Below are positions 1-6,416 of a stretch of DNA of 10,552 nucleotides, piece by piece. How positions within the stretch are numbered: the first letter of the stretch is position 1; each line of letters starts with the position of its first letter. Made by a program: the position numbers and the translations under genes. The notes under the pieces were generated by a model. It saw only the letters and a program-made list of their open reading frames with translations. It did no database searches and had not been told where the DNA came from. The DNA is from Ktedonobacter racemifer (GTDB taxonomy: Bacteria; Chloroflexota; DTOL01; JACQYG01): assembly GCA_020723545.1 (NCBI GenBank), contig DYIS01000003.1, positions 1-10,552 of the forward strand. The letters are read 5' to 3'.

Positions 1-456
1 GCCTTCGGGGTGCGAACCAGTTGGCTCCTGAACACCCAACGCTCGGCCAGCCCCGGGGAGCCTTTGACGCTGGCGCCCACCCTGGCGGACGTGTTGGTCA
101 TGATGCGGGAGTTGAAGGAGCAGGCCAGTGCCCTGGGCGAGGCCGACGCGCCGCTCCTGGCCGATAGCCGGCTGGGGCCGGTGGTGGTCTGGTACCTGCG
201 GGACTACCGCCACGTGCAGTGGGCCCGGGCGCCCGCGGAGCCCTCGGCGGCCCTGGTCCTGGTGCCCTTTCAGGGATCGCCAGGCCAGGCGCCCCGTGAC
301 TGGTCCGGCTACGCTCTACACAGATATAACCTGAGCGCCGGTTGGTCGCCAGGGATCTCCCCGGGTGAGGACTGGCTGAACTGGCTCTTGCACCGCGCAG
401 GGGAGAAGCCCATTGAAGCGAAGCAGGTGGTGCTGTACGTGACCCTGGGGCAATAG
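1..456 (+). CDS. C-terminal part of a GT39-like membrane protein (5' end outside window)
   Basis: The frame is open from the first base of the window, so this is the tail of a longer gene; about 151 residues are visible before the TAG stop. The GTG at 10 is unlikely to be the real start, since the frame continues upstream and no binding site can be assessed. The visible part is soluble, without membrane segments. It contains VVWYLRDYR (around nt 184-210), which matches FVWYLRHYR in the next gene (nt 2081-2107). The order around it is similar too: a helix, an acidic stretch, this motif, a hydrophobic strand (ALVLVP against APVVIVGP), and an ending VVLYV against FAMYV. I infer that it is the extracytoplasmic C-terminal domain of a paralogous or partner membrane glycosyltransferase, perhaps the TIGR03662 (YYY) type that I recall occurring near TIGR03663 genes. 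It lies 43 bases before the next gene and is probably co-transcribed with it. Function is not certain. Confidence 0.75.
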   Translation, partial: AFGVRTSWLLNTQRSASPGEPLTLAPTLADVLVMMRELKEQASALGEADAPLLADSRLGPVVVWYLRDYRHVQWARAPAEPSAALVLVPFQGSPGQAPRDWSGYALHRYNLSAGWSPGISPGEDWLNWLLHRAGEKPIEAKQVVLYVTLGQ

Positions 457-499
457 TGGGCCCAGCATGGGCCAGTGCTGAACAAAGGATCTATCTACT

Positions 500-3370
500 A
501 TGCAGAATTCTGACCATATCCAAAAGACCGAATCCATCCTGGACCGGCGGATACTGGGGCCGTTCCCAATCACATGGGAGGCGGCTCTGTATGTAACGAT
601 CATCGTCATTGCCCTCTTCACCCGGTTCTGGGACCTGGGCGACCGGGCCTTTAGCCACGACGAGGGCATCCACGCCAACTGGTCGTACACGCTCCTCAGC
701 CGCCTGGACTACAAACACAACCCCACCTACCACGGCCCGCTCCTGTATCACGCCACAGCCCTGATGTTTTTCCTGTTCGGCGATTCGGACTACACCGCCA
801 TGCTGTCCCCGGCCATTTTTGGCTTGCTACTGGTGGGGATGCCGTTCTTCCTGCGGCGCTTCCTGGGTCGCGCCGGGGCACTCTTCACCGCCTTTCTGAT
901 CGTGATCTCGCCCTCGATCCTATACTACTCCCGAGCCCTACGCCACGACATCTTCGCCCTGGCGGGGACCATGGCCCTGGTGGTTTGCCTTTTTCGCTTC
1001 CTGGACGACCGGAGGCACCTATGGATCTATCTGGGGGCTGGCGCCTTCGCCATCGCCTTCTCCAGCCACGAGCTCACCTACATCACGGGCTTCATCTTGC
1101 TCACTTTTCTGGTAATGGCGCTAATGGTGGAGTTAGCCCGTAAAGAGACCAGGCCCCTGGCCGAGGCCCTGTTGTCTATCGACATGTCAACCATTTCGGC
1201 TTGCGTGGTCATCCTCCTGGCGATCATCGTGCCTCTATATACCACCCTTTTCACCAATATGGCGGGCCTGGCCACCGGCACCGTGGGAGCCCTGAGCTAT
1301 TGGCTTTCTCAGCACGGGGTGGCCCGGGGTGGCCAGCCATGGTATTACTACCTTATCCTTGTGACTTTGTACGAATTCCTGCCCTTGATGCTGGCCCTCC
1401 TGGGGACGGTATACCTCCTGGCCCGAGGCTGGAGGGACGCCTCAGCTCCGGAGGAAGGCCACCATCTCGCCTCGGATACGCCGCTTTTCCCCGCCTTTGC
1501 TGTTTATTGGTCCCTCTTGGGCTTCATCATCTACTCCTGGGCGGGGGAGAAGATGCCCTGGCTCACCATCCACATTGCCTTGCCGCTTATCGTACTCTCA
1601 GGGTGGTTCCTGAACCGGGTGGTCCGGGACGTAGACTGGAGAGCCCTCTGGGACGATGGGGGCGGTTACCTGGCGGCCTTGATCCCCGCTACCATCCTGG
1701 TGCTGTTCGGGTGGACCAGGGCCCGACCGGCCCTGGGCGGGGTGCCAATAGCCCGGCAGGCCGAGGCCTTGCAGTGGCTGGCCTTCACCGTGCTCCTGGC
1801 CGTCCTGGCCTCGGCCATAGCCTGGTACGCCCTGCGCCTGGGATGGGAGCGTAGCCTCAGGATAACCCTGTTGGTTGGATTCGTCCTGGCTATCCCCTTC
1901 ACCTTCCGGGCGGCCTGGATCGCCAGCTTCCGACTGGGCGACAGCGCCCGGGAGATGATCGTGTACGCCCAGGGGACCCCCGACGTGCCCCTGGCCGCCC
2001 GGCAGGTGGACGCCATCTCCGCCAAGCTGGTGGGCGATCGGGAGATGAAGGTGGCCTACGACGACGAGTCCTCCTGGCCCTTCGTTTGGTACCTGCGGCA
2101 TTACCGTAACCAGCAGTTCCTCACCGGGGAGTCTCTGACCAAGCCCACCGATGCCCCGGTGGTTATCGTGGGGCCCAACAATGAGGCTAAGCTGAAGCCT
2201 TTCCTGGCCAATTACACACGCTTCCAGTACCGGTTGATCTGGTGGCCGGTCCAGGACTATATGTCGCTGACCAGGGAGAACACCGTCGCCAATCTCCTGG
2301 ACCCGGCCACGCGCCAGGAGGCGTGGAACGTCTTCATTTTTCGGCAGTATAGCGCCTCCACCTCCAGTTGGCCCCTGGTGCACAACTTCGCCATGTACGT
2401 GCGTAAGGACCTGGTCTCCGCCCTCTGGCTGGGGACCAGCGTGCCGCTCCGTCACGCCCCGGTGGTGCCAGAGGACCAGACCTCGGGCAAGTACAAGCAG
2501 CCGCAGGTGCTGTTGACTTTCGGCGCTAAGGGGACGGCGGACGGCCAGCTCAACGAGCCCCGGAACCTGGCCCTGGACCGCCTGGGTAACATCTACGTGC
2601 TGGACACCATGAACCACCGGGTGCAAAAGTTCGATCCCTCGGGCAAATTCCTGGCCGGATGGGGCTCCCGGGGCAACGGTGACGGGGAGTTCAACGAGCC
2701 ATGGGGCATCGCCGTGGACCGAGAGGGCAACGTCTGCGTGGCCGACACCTGGAACCACCGCATCCAGAAGTTCGATCCCTCGGGCAGGTTTCTGGCCAAA
2801 TGGGGCACCAATGTGGACACCAGGGGGGTGGCGGGGGGTCAGCCGGGAGGCTTCTACGGCCCCCGGGCCATCGCCATCGACCGGGATGGGAACCTCTTGG
2901 TTAGCGACACTGGGAACAAGCGGGTGCAGAAGTTTGACTCCAATGGTCAGTTCCTGGCACAGTACGGCTCTCGGGGCGAGCTGGAGGGGCAGTTCAGCGA
3001 GCCGGTGGGCATCGCCGTGGACCGGGAGGGCAACGTCTACGTGGCCGATACCTGGAACCGGCGGGTCCAGAAGTTCGACCCAGGCTTTAAGTTCCTGGCC
3101 CAGTGGCCGGTGAGCGGCTGGGCCGGTGAATCGGTGCTGAACAAGCCCTACCTGGCGGTGGACGACGCCGGCAACGTCTACGTCACCGACCCCGAGGCCC
3201 ACCGGGTGTTGATTTACGGCCCGACGGGGACCCTGACCGCCATCTGGGGCGGCGCCGGAAGGGAGCCGTTCCTGAACGTGCCCATCGGCATCTCCCTGGA
3301 TGGCCAGGGCAACCTCTACGTGGTGGATACCTTCAACCACCGGGTGGTGGTGCTGGCGCCAGCGCGCTGA
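500..3370 (+). CDS. GT39-like membrane protein, TIGR03663/Agl23 type, with C-terminal NHL propeller
   Basis: A 956-residue fusion. Residues 27-470 hold about 12-14 hydrophobic segments of GT-C/ArnT-PMT character. The first outside loop has the acidic motif HDEG (H53, D54, E55), the usual site for the catalytic acidic residue of GT39 enzymes, which use polyprenyl-phosphate sugars. YSWAGEKMPWL (345-355) is a motif I associate with TIGR03663, which automated pipelines call flippase activity-associated protein Agl23. Residues about 480-660 form a soluble domain with FVWYLRHYR (528-536), shared with the upstream partial gene. Residues 669-956 are six NHL blades. The ATG at 500 follows AAAGGA with about 10 bases between. 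Both soluble parts should lie outside the cytoplasm by GT-C topology. The protein probably works on lipid-linked sugars or surface glycans; the substrate is unknown. The family call is strong. Catalytic activity is inferred, and many GT39-like proteins remain uncharacterised. Confidence 0.9.
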   Translation: MQNSDHIQKTESILDRRILGPFPITWEAALYVTIIVIALFTRFWDLGDRAFSHDEGIHANWSYTLLSRLDYKHNPTYHGPLLYHATALMFFLFGDSDYTAMLSPAIFGLLLVGMPFFLRRFLGRAGALFTAFLIVISPSILYYSRALRHDIFALAGTMALVVCLFRFLDDRRHLWIYLGAGAFAIAFSSHELTYITGFILLTFLVMALMVELARKETRPLAEALLSIDMSTISACVVILLAIIVPLYTTLFTNMAGLATGTVGALSYWLSQHGVARGGQPWYYYLILVTLYEFLPLMLALLGTVYLLARGWRDASAPEEGHHLASDTPLFPAFAVYWSLLGFIIYSWAGEKMPWLTIHIALPLIVLSGWFLNRVVRDVDWRALWDDGGGYLAALIPATILVLFGWTRARPALGGVPIARQAEALQWLAFTVLLAVLASAIAWYALRLGWERSLRITLLVGFVLAIPFTFRAAWIASFRLGDSAREMIVYAQGTPDVPLAARQVDAISAKLVGDREMKVAYDDESSWPFVWYLRHYRNQQFLTGESLTKPTDAPVVIVGPNNEAKLKPFLANYTRFQYRLIWWPVQDYMSLTRENTVANLLDPATRQEAWNVFIFRQYSASTSSWPLVHNFAMYVRKDLVSALWLGTSVPLRHAPVVPEDQTSGKYKQPQVLLTFGAKGTADGQLNEPRNLALDRLGNIYVLDTMNHRVQKFDPSGKFLAGWGSRGNGDGEFNEPWGIAVDREGNVCVADTWNHRIQKFDPSGRFLAKWGTNVDTRGVAGGQPGGFYGPRAIAIDRDGNLLVSDTGNKRVQKFDSNGQFLAQYGSRGELEGQFSEPVGIAVDREGNVYVADTWNRRVQKFDPGFKFLAQWPVSGWAGESVLNKPYLAVDDAGNVYVTDPEAHRVLIYGPTGTLTAIWGGAGREPFLNVPIGISLDGQGNLYVVDTFNHRVVVLAPAR
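2504..3367 (+). repeat. Six NHL repeats (beta-propeller blades) inside the GT39-like gene
   Basis: Six copies of a unit of the form NEPxGIAVDxxGNVYVADTxNHRVQ, then KFDPSGxFLAxWG. They begin near nt 2549, 2690, 2852, 2993, 3137 and 3272, so the spacings are 47, 54, 47, 48 and 45 residues. Blades 1-4 are the most regular; blades 5 and 6 have diverged. Blades 2 and 4 remain almost identical at the DNA level over about 50 bases (from 2705 and from 3008), which points to duplication of a two-blade unit or to gene conversion. Blade 3 has a short glycine-rich insertion before it (about nt 2815-2850). NHL propellers bind proteins, sugars or RNA, or act as lyases in some families. No catalytic residues can be assigned here. 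Confidence 0.93.
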
Positions 3371-3600
3371 GCCGCTCATCTACGCCGTGGCCTCATATGC
3401 CCAAAACAGGCAGGCGGGGTCTCCCGATTCTTTACTAGCAAAGAAACAAAGGCGGTTGAAAGGGTTAGCCAAACCGAGGGTATGGCCCTGGCGGTGGCCT
3501 GCCATTCCACGTGGTACGTGCTGGTGAAGGGGATAGGGCTATTCTTCCTGGGGCGGGAGAATTTGTCCTTCGGGAGGCTCACCAGGATGGGAGAGTGGGA

Positions 3601-4575
3601 ATGTTCCGCAAGTGGCGGTTCTGGCTAGGGCTCGTGGTGAGCCTGGCTTTCCTCTACCTGGCGTTTCGCCAGGTAGATCTGGCCTCAACCTGGGGTGCCA
3701 TCCAGGGGGCCAACTACCTCTTCCTGCTGCCGGCAGTGGTAGTGTACTTCGTGGGCGTCTGGGTGCGGGCGGTCAGGTGGCGCTATCTGCTCCGGCCGAT
3801 CAAGGAGACCAGTCCATCTCGCCTCTTTCCGGTGGTGGTCATTGGCTACATGGCCAACGACATCCTGCCGGTTCGCATGGGTGAGCTGGTACGGGCCTAC
3901 GTACTGGGGGAAAAGGAGAGGGTGAGCAAGACGGCGATCCTGGCTACCATTGTGGTGGAGCGGGTCTTCGACGGGCTGGTCATGCTTGCTTTCATGGTGA
4001 CTATCTCGGCCTTCATTCCCCTGGAGCCCTGGCTCCAGCAGATCACGAGGCTGGCGGCGGCGCTGTTCCTGGGCTTCCTGGCGGTCTCCTTCGTGGTGGT
4101 CTCCTCCCGGAGATTGACCGTCTCCCTGTTTGGCATGTTCACCCGGTGCCTGCCAGGGACCCTGGGCCAGCGGGCCAACAGGCTCTTCGCGTCTTTTTTG
4201 GAGGGCTTCGCCGTGCTTCAGAGCCCAGGAGGGGTGGCGGCGGTCTTCTCCACCTCGCTCTTGGCCTGGCTCTGCGAGGGCTCGATGTATTACCTCTTGA
4301 TGTTCAGCTTCCCCTTTGTCCAACCCTTTTACGTCTTTCTCCTGACCACGGCGGTGGCCAACCTGGGGACGCTGGTGCCCTCCTCGCCAGGGTACGTGGG
4401 CACCTTTGACCTGCCGGCCATCGCGGTCTTAACGCTTTTTGGCGTTGAAAAAAGCTTGGCCGCCAGCTACACCCTGGTACTCCACGCAGCGCTGCTCCTT
4501 CCGGTGACGCTCCTGGGCTTCTACTACCTGTGGCGAGAGGGGATCACCCTGGGCCAGGTGAGCCGGGCGAGATAA
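3601..4575 (+). CDS. Flippase-like integral membrane protein (UPF0104 / AglD / LPG synthase TM family)
   Basis: 324 residues with about 7-8 membrane segments and the motifs of the lysylphosphatidylglycerol synthase TM-region/UPF0104 family: GYMANDILPVRMGELVRAY (82-100), TIVVERVFDG (116-125) and PSSPGYVGTFD (260-270). The soluble MprF-type catalytic domain is absent. Stand-alone members are usually called flippase-like proteins; relatives occur as the membrane part of archaeal AglD and in YbhN. The frame is open back to a GTG at 3511. I chose the ATG at 3601 because the family similarity begins there (FRKWRFWLGLVVSL) and GGGAG (3589-3593) sits 7 bases before it. The gene lies 230 bases after the GT39-like gene, so co-transcription is possible but not shown. 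A role in moving or handling lipid-linked sugars across the membrane is inferred from the neighbourhood. Confidence 0.88.
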   Translation: MFRKWRFWLGLVVSLAFLYLAFRQVDLASTWGAIQGANYLFLLPAVVVYFVGVWVRAVRWRYLLRPIKETSPSRLFPVVVIGYMANDILPVRMGELVRAYVLGEKERVSKTAILATIVVERVFDGLVMLAFMVTISAFIPLEPWLQQITRLAAALFLGFLAVSFVVVSSRRLTVSLFGMFTRCLPGTLGQRANRLFASFLEGFAVLQSPGGVAAVFSTSLLAWLCEGSMYYLLMFSFPFVQPFYVFLLTTAVANLGTLVPSSPGYVGTFDLPAIAVLTLFGVEKSLAASYTLVLHAALLLPVTLLGFYYLWREGITLGQVSRAR

Positions 4576-4644
4576 GTCGCTGGAAGTCTTTACAGAACAA
4601 GGCCGACAGCAGTTGCGGCTGGCTGAATTTCGAGGAGGTATCTT

Positions 4645-4995
4645 GTGGGCAACGGTAATAAGCGCGTGGTCCTGGCCCTGGACTCGGAGACGTTGGGCCG
4701 AGGAGACGACAGGCTGGGGGCTATCCTTATGGAGAAGTTCTTGCGCACGGTGGCCTTCCTGGACGAGGTGCCGGAGGAGGTGCTGTGCTACAACACGGGT
4801 GTGAAGCTGGCGGCCCAGGGCTCGCCGGCCGTGCCGCTCCTGCAGGCCATGGAGCAGAAAGGCGCCGACATCGTTTGCTGTGGCACCTGTGTGGACTATT
4901 TTAACTTAAAAGATAGGCTGGCCGTAGGCCGCGTGGGCGGCATGCAGGGCATCGTAGAGGCCCTGGCGCGGGCCGACAAAGTGATAACCGTCTAG
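4645..4995 (+). CDS. DsrE-family protein resembling the C-terminal domain of YedF
   Basis: 116 residues from a GTG start, fixed by the strong site AGGAGG (4633-4638) 6 bases upstream. The sequence matches the DsrE/DsrF-like half of the selenium-metabolism-associated protein YedF: a LDSETLGRGDDRLG-like N-terminus, LMEKFLRTV, YNTGVKLAAQGSP, then CCGTCVDYFNLKDRLAVG (about 83-100), ending in a helix with DKVITV. The N-terminal TusA/SirA-like domain usual in YedF is missing, and no TusA gene lies next to it here. Four cysteines are present: one in VLCYNTG and three in CCGTC, which could carry persulfide sulfur or bind selenium. The protein is cytoplasmic. A role in sulfur or selenium relay is family-based inference. 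The gene is 69 bases after the flippase-like gene and converges with the reductase gene. An alternative label is simply DsrE family protein. Confidence 0.85.
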   Translation: MGNGNKRVVLALDSETLGRGDDRLGAILMEKFLRTVAFLDEVPEEVLCYNTGVKLAAQGSPAVPLLQAMEQKGADIVCCGTCVDYFNLKDRLAVGRVGGMQGIVEALARADKVITV

Positions 4996-5065
4996 CTCGA
5001 CATAAAGTGAGCATTGGCTCCTGGGTTAATGCCGGAAGGCAAGGTGGTCCTGGACCTGGTCCCGT

Positions 5066-6094
5066 TCATAACACCTGGGCCAGTTCGCCCCGCAGATAGG
5101 CGACGCGTTCCTTGATCAGGGTGGGGATGTCCAGGCCGTAGGGGCACCGGCTCAGGCACTCGCCGCACTCGGTGCAGGCCTCCGCCTGGGTCAACAGGCC
5201 TCGCCAGTGATCCAGGCCCCATAGTTGCAGGCCAAAGCGCTTGATAGAGAAGGGCGAAAACAGCACCGAGGAGATGGATATTTCCTGGGCGCAGGGCTGG
5301 CAGTAATCGCAGCGACGACAGAAGGTTTTGCCCAGCTCCGCGGCTGCCCGCAGGACTTTTTCTTGCTCGGCAGCGGTCAGGACGGGCTCGACATCGCCCA
5401 GGGCAGCATTCTCCTCCACCTCTTCAACGGTGGCCATGCCCGGGATGGTCAGCGTGACGCCGGCTGAGAGCACGTACTTGAGCGCCAGTCGGGCGTCGCT
5501 GAAAGCCCCGCCGCAAAAGGGCTTCATGTCAATGAACGCCACCCCCAGCTCCCGGGCCAGGGGCAAGAGCTCCTGAGTCGCCTCTGTCTCCACCAGGTTA
5601 AATGGTATGAGCACGCTGGCGAACTTGCCGGTCCAGAGAGCCTGGCAGGCCACGGCGGGCTTGTGGCTGGTGATGCCGATGTGGCCGATCTTGCCCGCGG
5701 CCTGGGCCTCGGCCAGGGCGGCGTAGGCACCATCAGGGGCCAGGCGCTTCTCCAGATCGTCCATCTCGCTGACGTTGTGGAGCTGGTACACGTCGATGTA
5801 ATCGGTCTGGAGGGCGGCCAGGCTCTGGGCCATGTGGGCGGCGGCCTCATCTTTTGTCCGGGCGTGGGTCTTGGTGGCCAGGATCACCTCCTGGCGCTGG
5901 CCCTGCAAAGCGGCCCCGATCTTGGCCTCACTGTCGGTGTAGGCGGCGGCGGTGTCGATGTAGTTCATGCCCAGGTCTACCGCGCGCTGGAGCACGGCGA
6001 CCGCCTCCTGAAAGCCCAGGCGCTGGATCGGGATGCCGCCGAAGCCGATGGTTGAGACCCACAGGCCGGTCCGGCCGAACACGGTATAGCGCAT
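5066..6094 (-). CDS. Aldo/keto reductase with C-terminal double 4Fe-4S domain
   Basis: 342 residues. The first 250 or so form an AKR TIM barrel starting MRYTVFGRTGLWVSTIGFGG. The AKR catalytic set is present: D47, Y52, K75 and H106 in YQLHN. Late-barrel strands FIDMKPFCGGAF and VLSAGVTLTIPGM follow. The tail has two cysteine clusters: C259, C262, C265, C268 (CX2CX2CX2C) and C307, C310, C313, C317 followed by P (CX2CX2CX3CP, ferredoxin-like). This is the known family of AKRs with a 4Fe-4S dicluster-like extension, common in anaerobes. It probably transfers electrons between NAD(P)H and ferredoxin-type centres while reducing a carbonyl; the substrate is unknown. The ATG at 6094 has GGAG about 8 bases before it and a good promoter at 6127-6155. 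The gene converges with the DsrE-like gene; their stops are 70 bases apart and no clear terminator lies between them. Confidence 0.93.
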   Translation of the reverse strand: MRYTVFGRTGLWVSTIGFGGIPIQRLGFQEAVAVLQRAVDLGMNYIDTAAAYTDSEAKIGAALQGQRQEVILATKTHARTKDEAAAHMAQSLAALQTDYIDVYQLHNVSEMDDLEKRLAPDGAYAALAEAQAAGKIGHIGITSHKPAVACQALWTGKFASVLIPFNLVETEATQELLPLARELGVAFIDMKPFCGGAFSDARLALKYVLSAGVTLTIPGMATVEEVEENAALGDVEPVLTAAEQEKVLRAAAELGKTFCRRCDYCQPCAQEISISSVLFSPFSIKRFGLQLWGLDHWRGLLTQAEACTECGECLSRCPYGLDIPTLIKERVAYLRGELAQVL

Positions 6095-6126
6095 TCTCGT
6101 TCTCCGTCTAGAACGTTTTCCGGGGA

Positions 6127-6155
6127 ATCATAACACAGGGCGAAGGCGATTTCAA
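6127..6155 (-). promoter_or_regulatory. Sigma-70-type promoter for the aldo/keto reductase gene
   Basis: Reading the - strand, TTGAAA (6155-6150) and TATGAT (6132-6127) are separated by exactly 17 bases. TGT directly before the -10 also gives an extended -10. Transcription would start near 6120, giving a leader of about 25 bases with GGAG before the ATG at 6094. The reductase can therefore be expressed independently of the tRNA gene upstream. Confidence 0.75.
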
Positions 6156-6215
6156 TCAAGGCCGCCAGACCATTGCCCCGCCGCAACTGGTCCTTGTCGC
6201 CCGAGCAGGAAAAAT

Positions 6216-6292
6216 TGGCGCGCCTGAGAGGACTCGAACCTCCGACCCGCTGCTTAGAAGGCAGCTGCTCTATTCCCCTGAGCTACAGGCGC
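6216..6292 (-). tRNA. tRNA-Arg (anticodon UCU), CCA encoded
   Basis: A complete 77-base cloverleaf on the - strand. The acceptor stem GCGCCTG pairs fully with CAGGCGC. The D stem is GCTC/GAGC with a loop containing GGGG. The anticodon stem GCTGC/GCAGC encloses the loop CTTCTAA, giving anticodon TCT, which reads AGA and AGG arginine codons. The variable loop is GGGTC. The T stem GGAGG/CCTCT has one G-U pair, and its loop is TTCGAGT. Base 73 is G and CCA is encoded in the DNA (6218-6216). Five T residues follow two bases downstream (6214-6210) and may help end transcription. The gene has its own promoter at 6304-6332, about 12 bases from the mature 5' end. Confidence 0.97.
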
Positions 6293-6303
6293 GCACCATG
6301 ACT

Positions 6304-6332
6304 ATTATAAGCCAGGCTGGCGAGATTTTCAA
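6304..6332 (-). promoter_or_regulatory. Sigma-70-type promoter for tRNA-Arg
   Basis: On the - strand, TTGAAA (6332-6327) and a perfect TATAAT (6309-6304) are separated by 17 bases. The expected start site near 6297 leaves a leader of only about 5 bases before the mature tRNA, as is usual for tRNA genes. Its -35 element is 18 bases from the -35 element of the divergent rplY promoter. Confidence 0.85.
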
Positions 6333-6350
6333 CTCTGGCCATTATCGAAT

Positions 6351-6379
6351 TTGACAGGAAATGTGTTATAAGGTACAAT
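6351..6379 (+). promoter_or_regulatory. Sigma-70-type promoter for rplY (and probably the mre genes)
   Basis: A perfect TTGACA (6351-6356) and TACAAT (6374-6379) are separated by 17 bases. Transcription would start near 6386, with a 30-base leader to the ATG of rplY at 6417. No convincing promoter was seen between here and the window end, so this may be the main promoter for the whole run of + strand genes. Confidence 0.85.
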
Positions 6380-6405
6380 GGCATGACGCAATTTCAGGAA
6401 TCCTC

Positions 6406-6411
6406 AGGAGG
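6406..6411 (+). promoter_or_regulatory. Ribosome binding site of rplY
   Basis: AGGAGG, 5 bases before the ATG at 6417. It fixes the start of rplY and indicates strong translation, as expected for a ribosomal protein. Confidence 0.85.
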
Positions 6412-6416
6412 ATTTC

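Noticed and set aside
459..473. Hairpin GGCCCA-GCA-TGGGCC just after the stop of the first gene
   Set aside because: Only 6 base pairs, no T-run after it, and 26 bases before the next start; not a convincing terminator.
2504..3367. NHL repeat region considered as an assembly duplication or tandem DNA repeat
   Set aside because: Spacings differ (47, 54, 47, 48, 45 codons), most blades differ at many positions, and the frame is kept throughout, as expected for a true propeller.
1598..3379. A 593-codon open frame on the - strand opposite the GT39-NHL gene
   Set aside because: It is a shadow of the high-GC codon pattern and the repeated NHL blades; its protein is low-complexity Gly/Pro/His/Val-rich with no recognisable domain, while the + strand gene has clear family motifs.
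3376..3582. A 68-codon frame on the - strand filling the 230-base gap
   Set aside because: No binding site or familiar sequence was seen, and the start lies at the edge of the next gene's leader.
3482..3628. A 48-codon frame from ATG 3482 with a hydrophobic middle
   Set aside because: GAGGG is only one base from the ATG, too close to serve as a binding site, and the frame runs into the flippase-like gene; no similarity recognised.
3685..4323. A 212-codon open frame on the - strand opposite the flippase-like gene
   Set aside because: The composition is Gln/His/Glu/Arg-rich without any domain, and the + strand frame carries conserved UPF0104 motifs.
5046..5062. Three copies of GGTCC/GGACC in alternating orientation between the convergent DsrE-like and reductase genes
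   Set aside because: The loops would be one base, so no stable hairpin forms, and there is no T-run on either side; not a terminator.
6401..6411. TCCT-C-AGGA self-complementarity covering the rplY ribosome binding site, as a possible switch
   Set aside because: The loop would be one base and the arm four; the leader is only about 30 bases, too short for a riboswitch.
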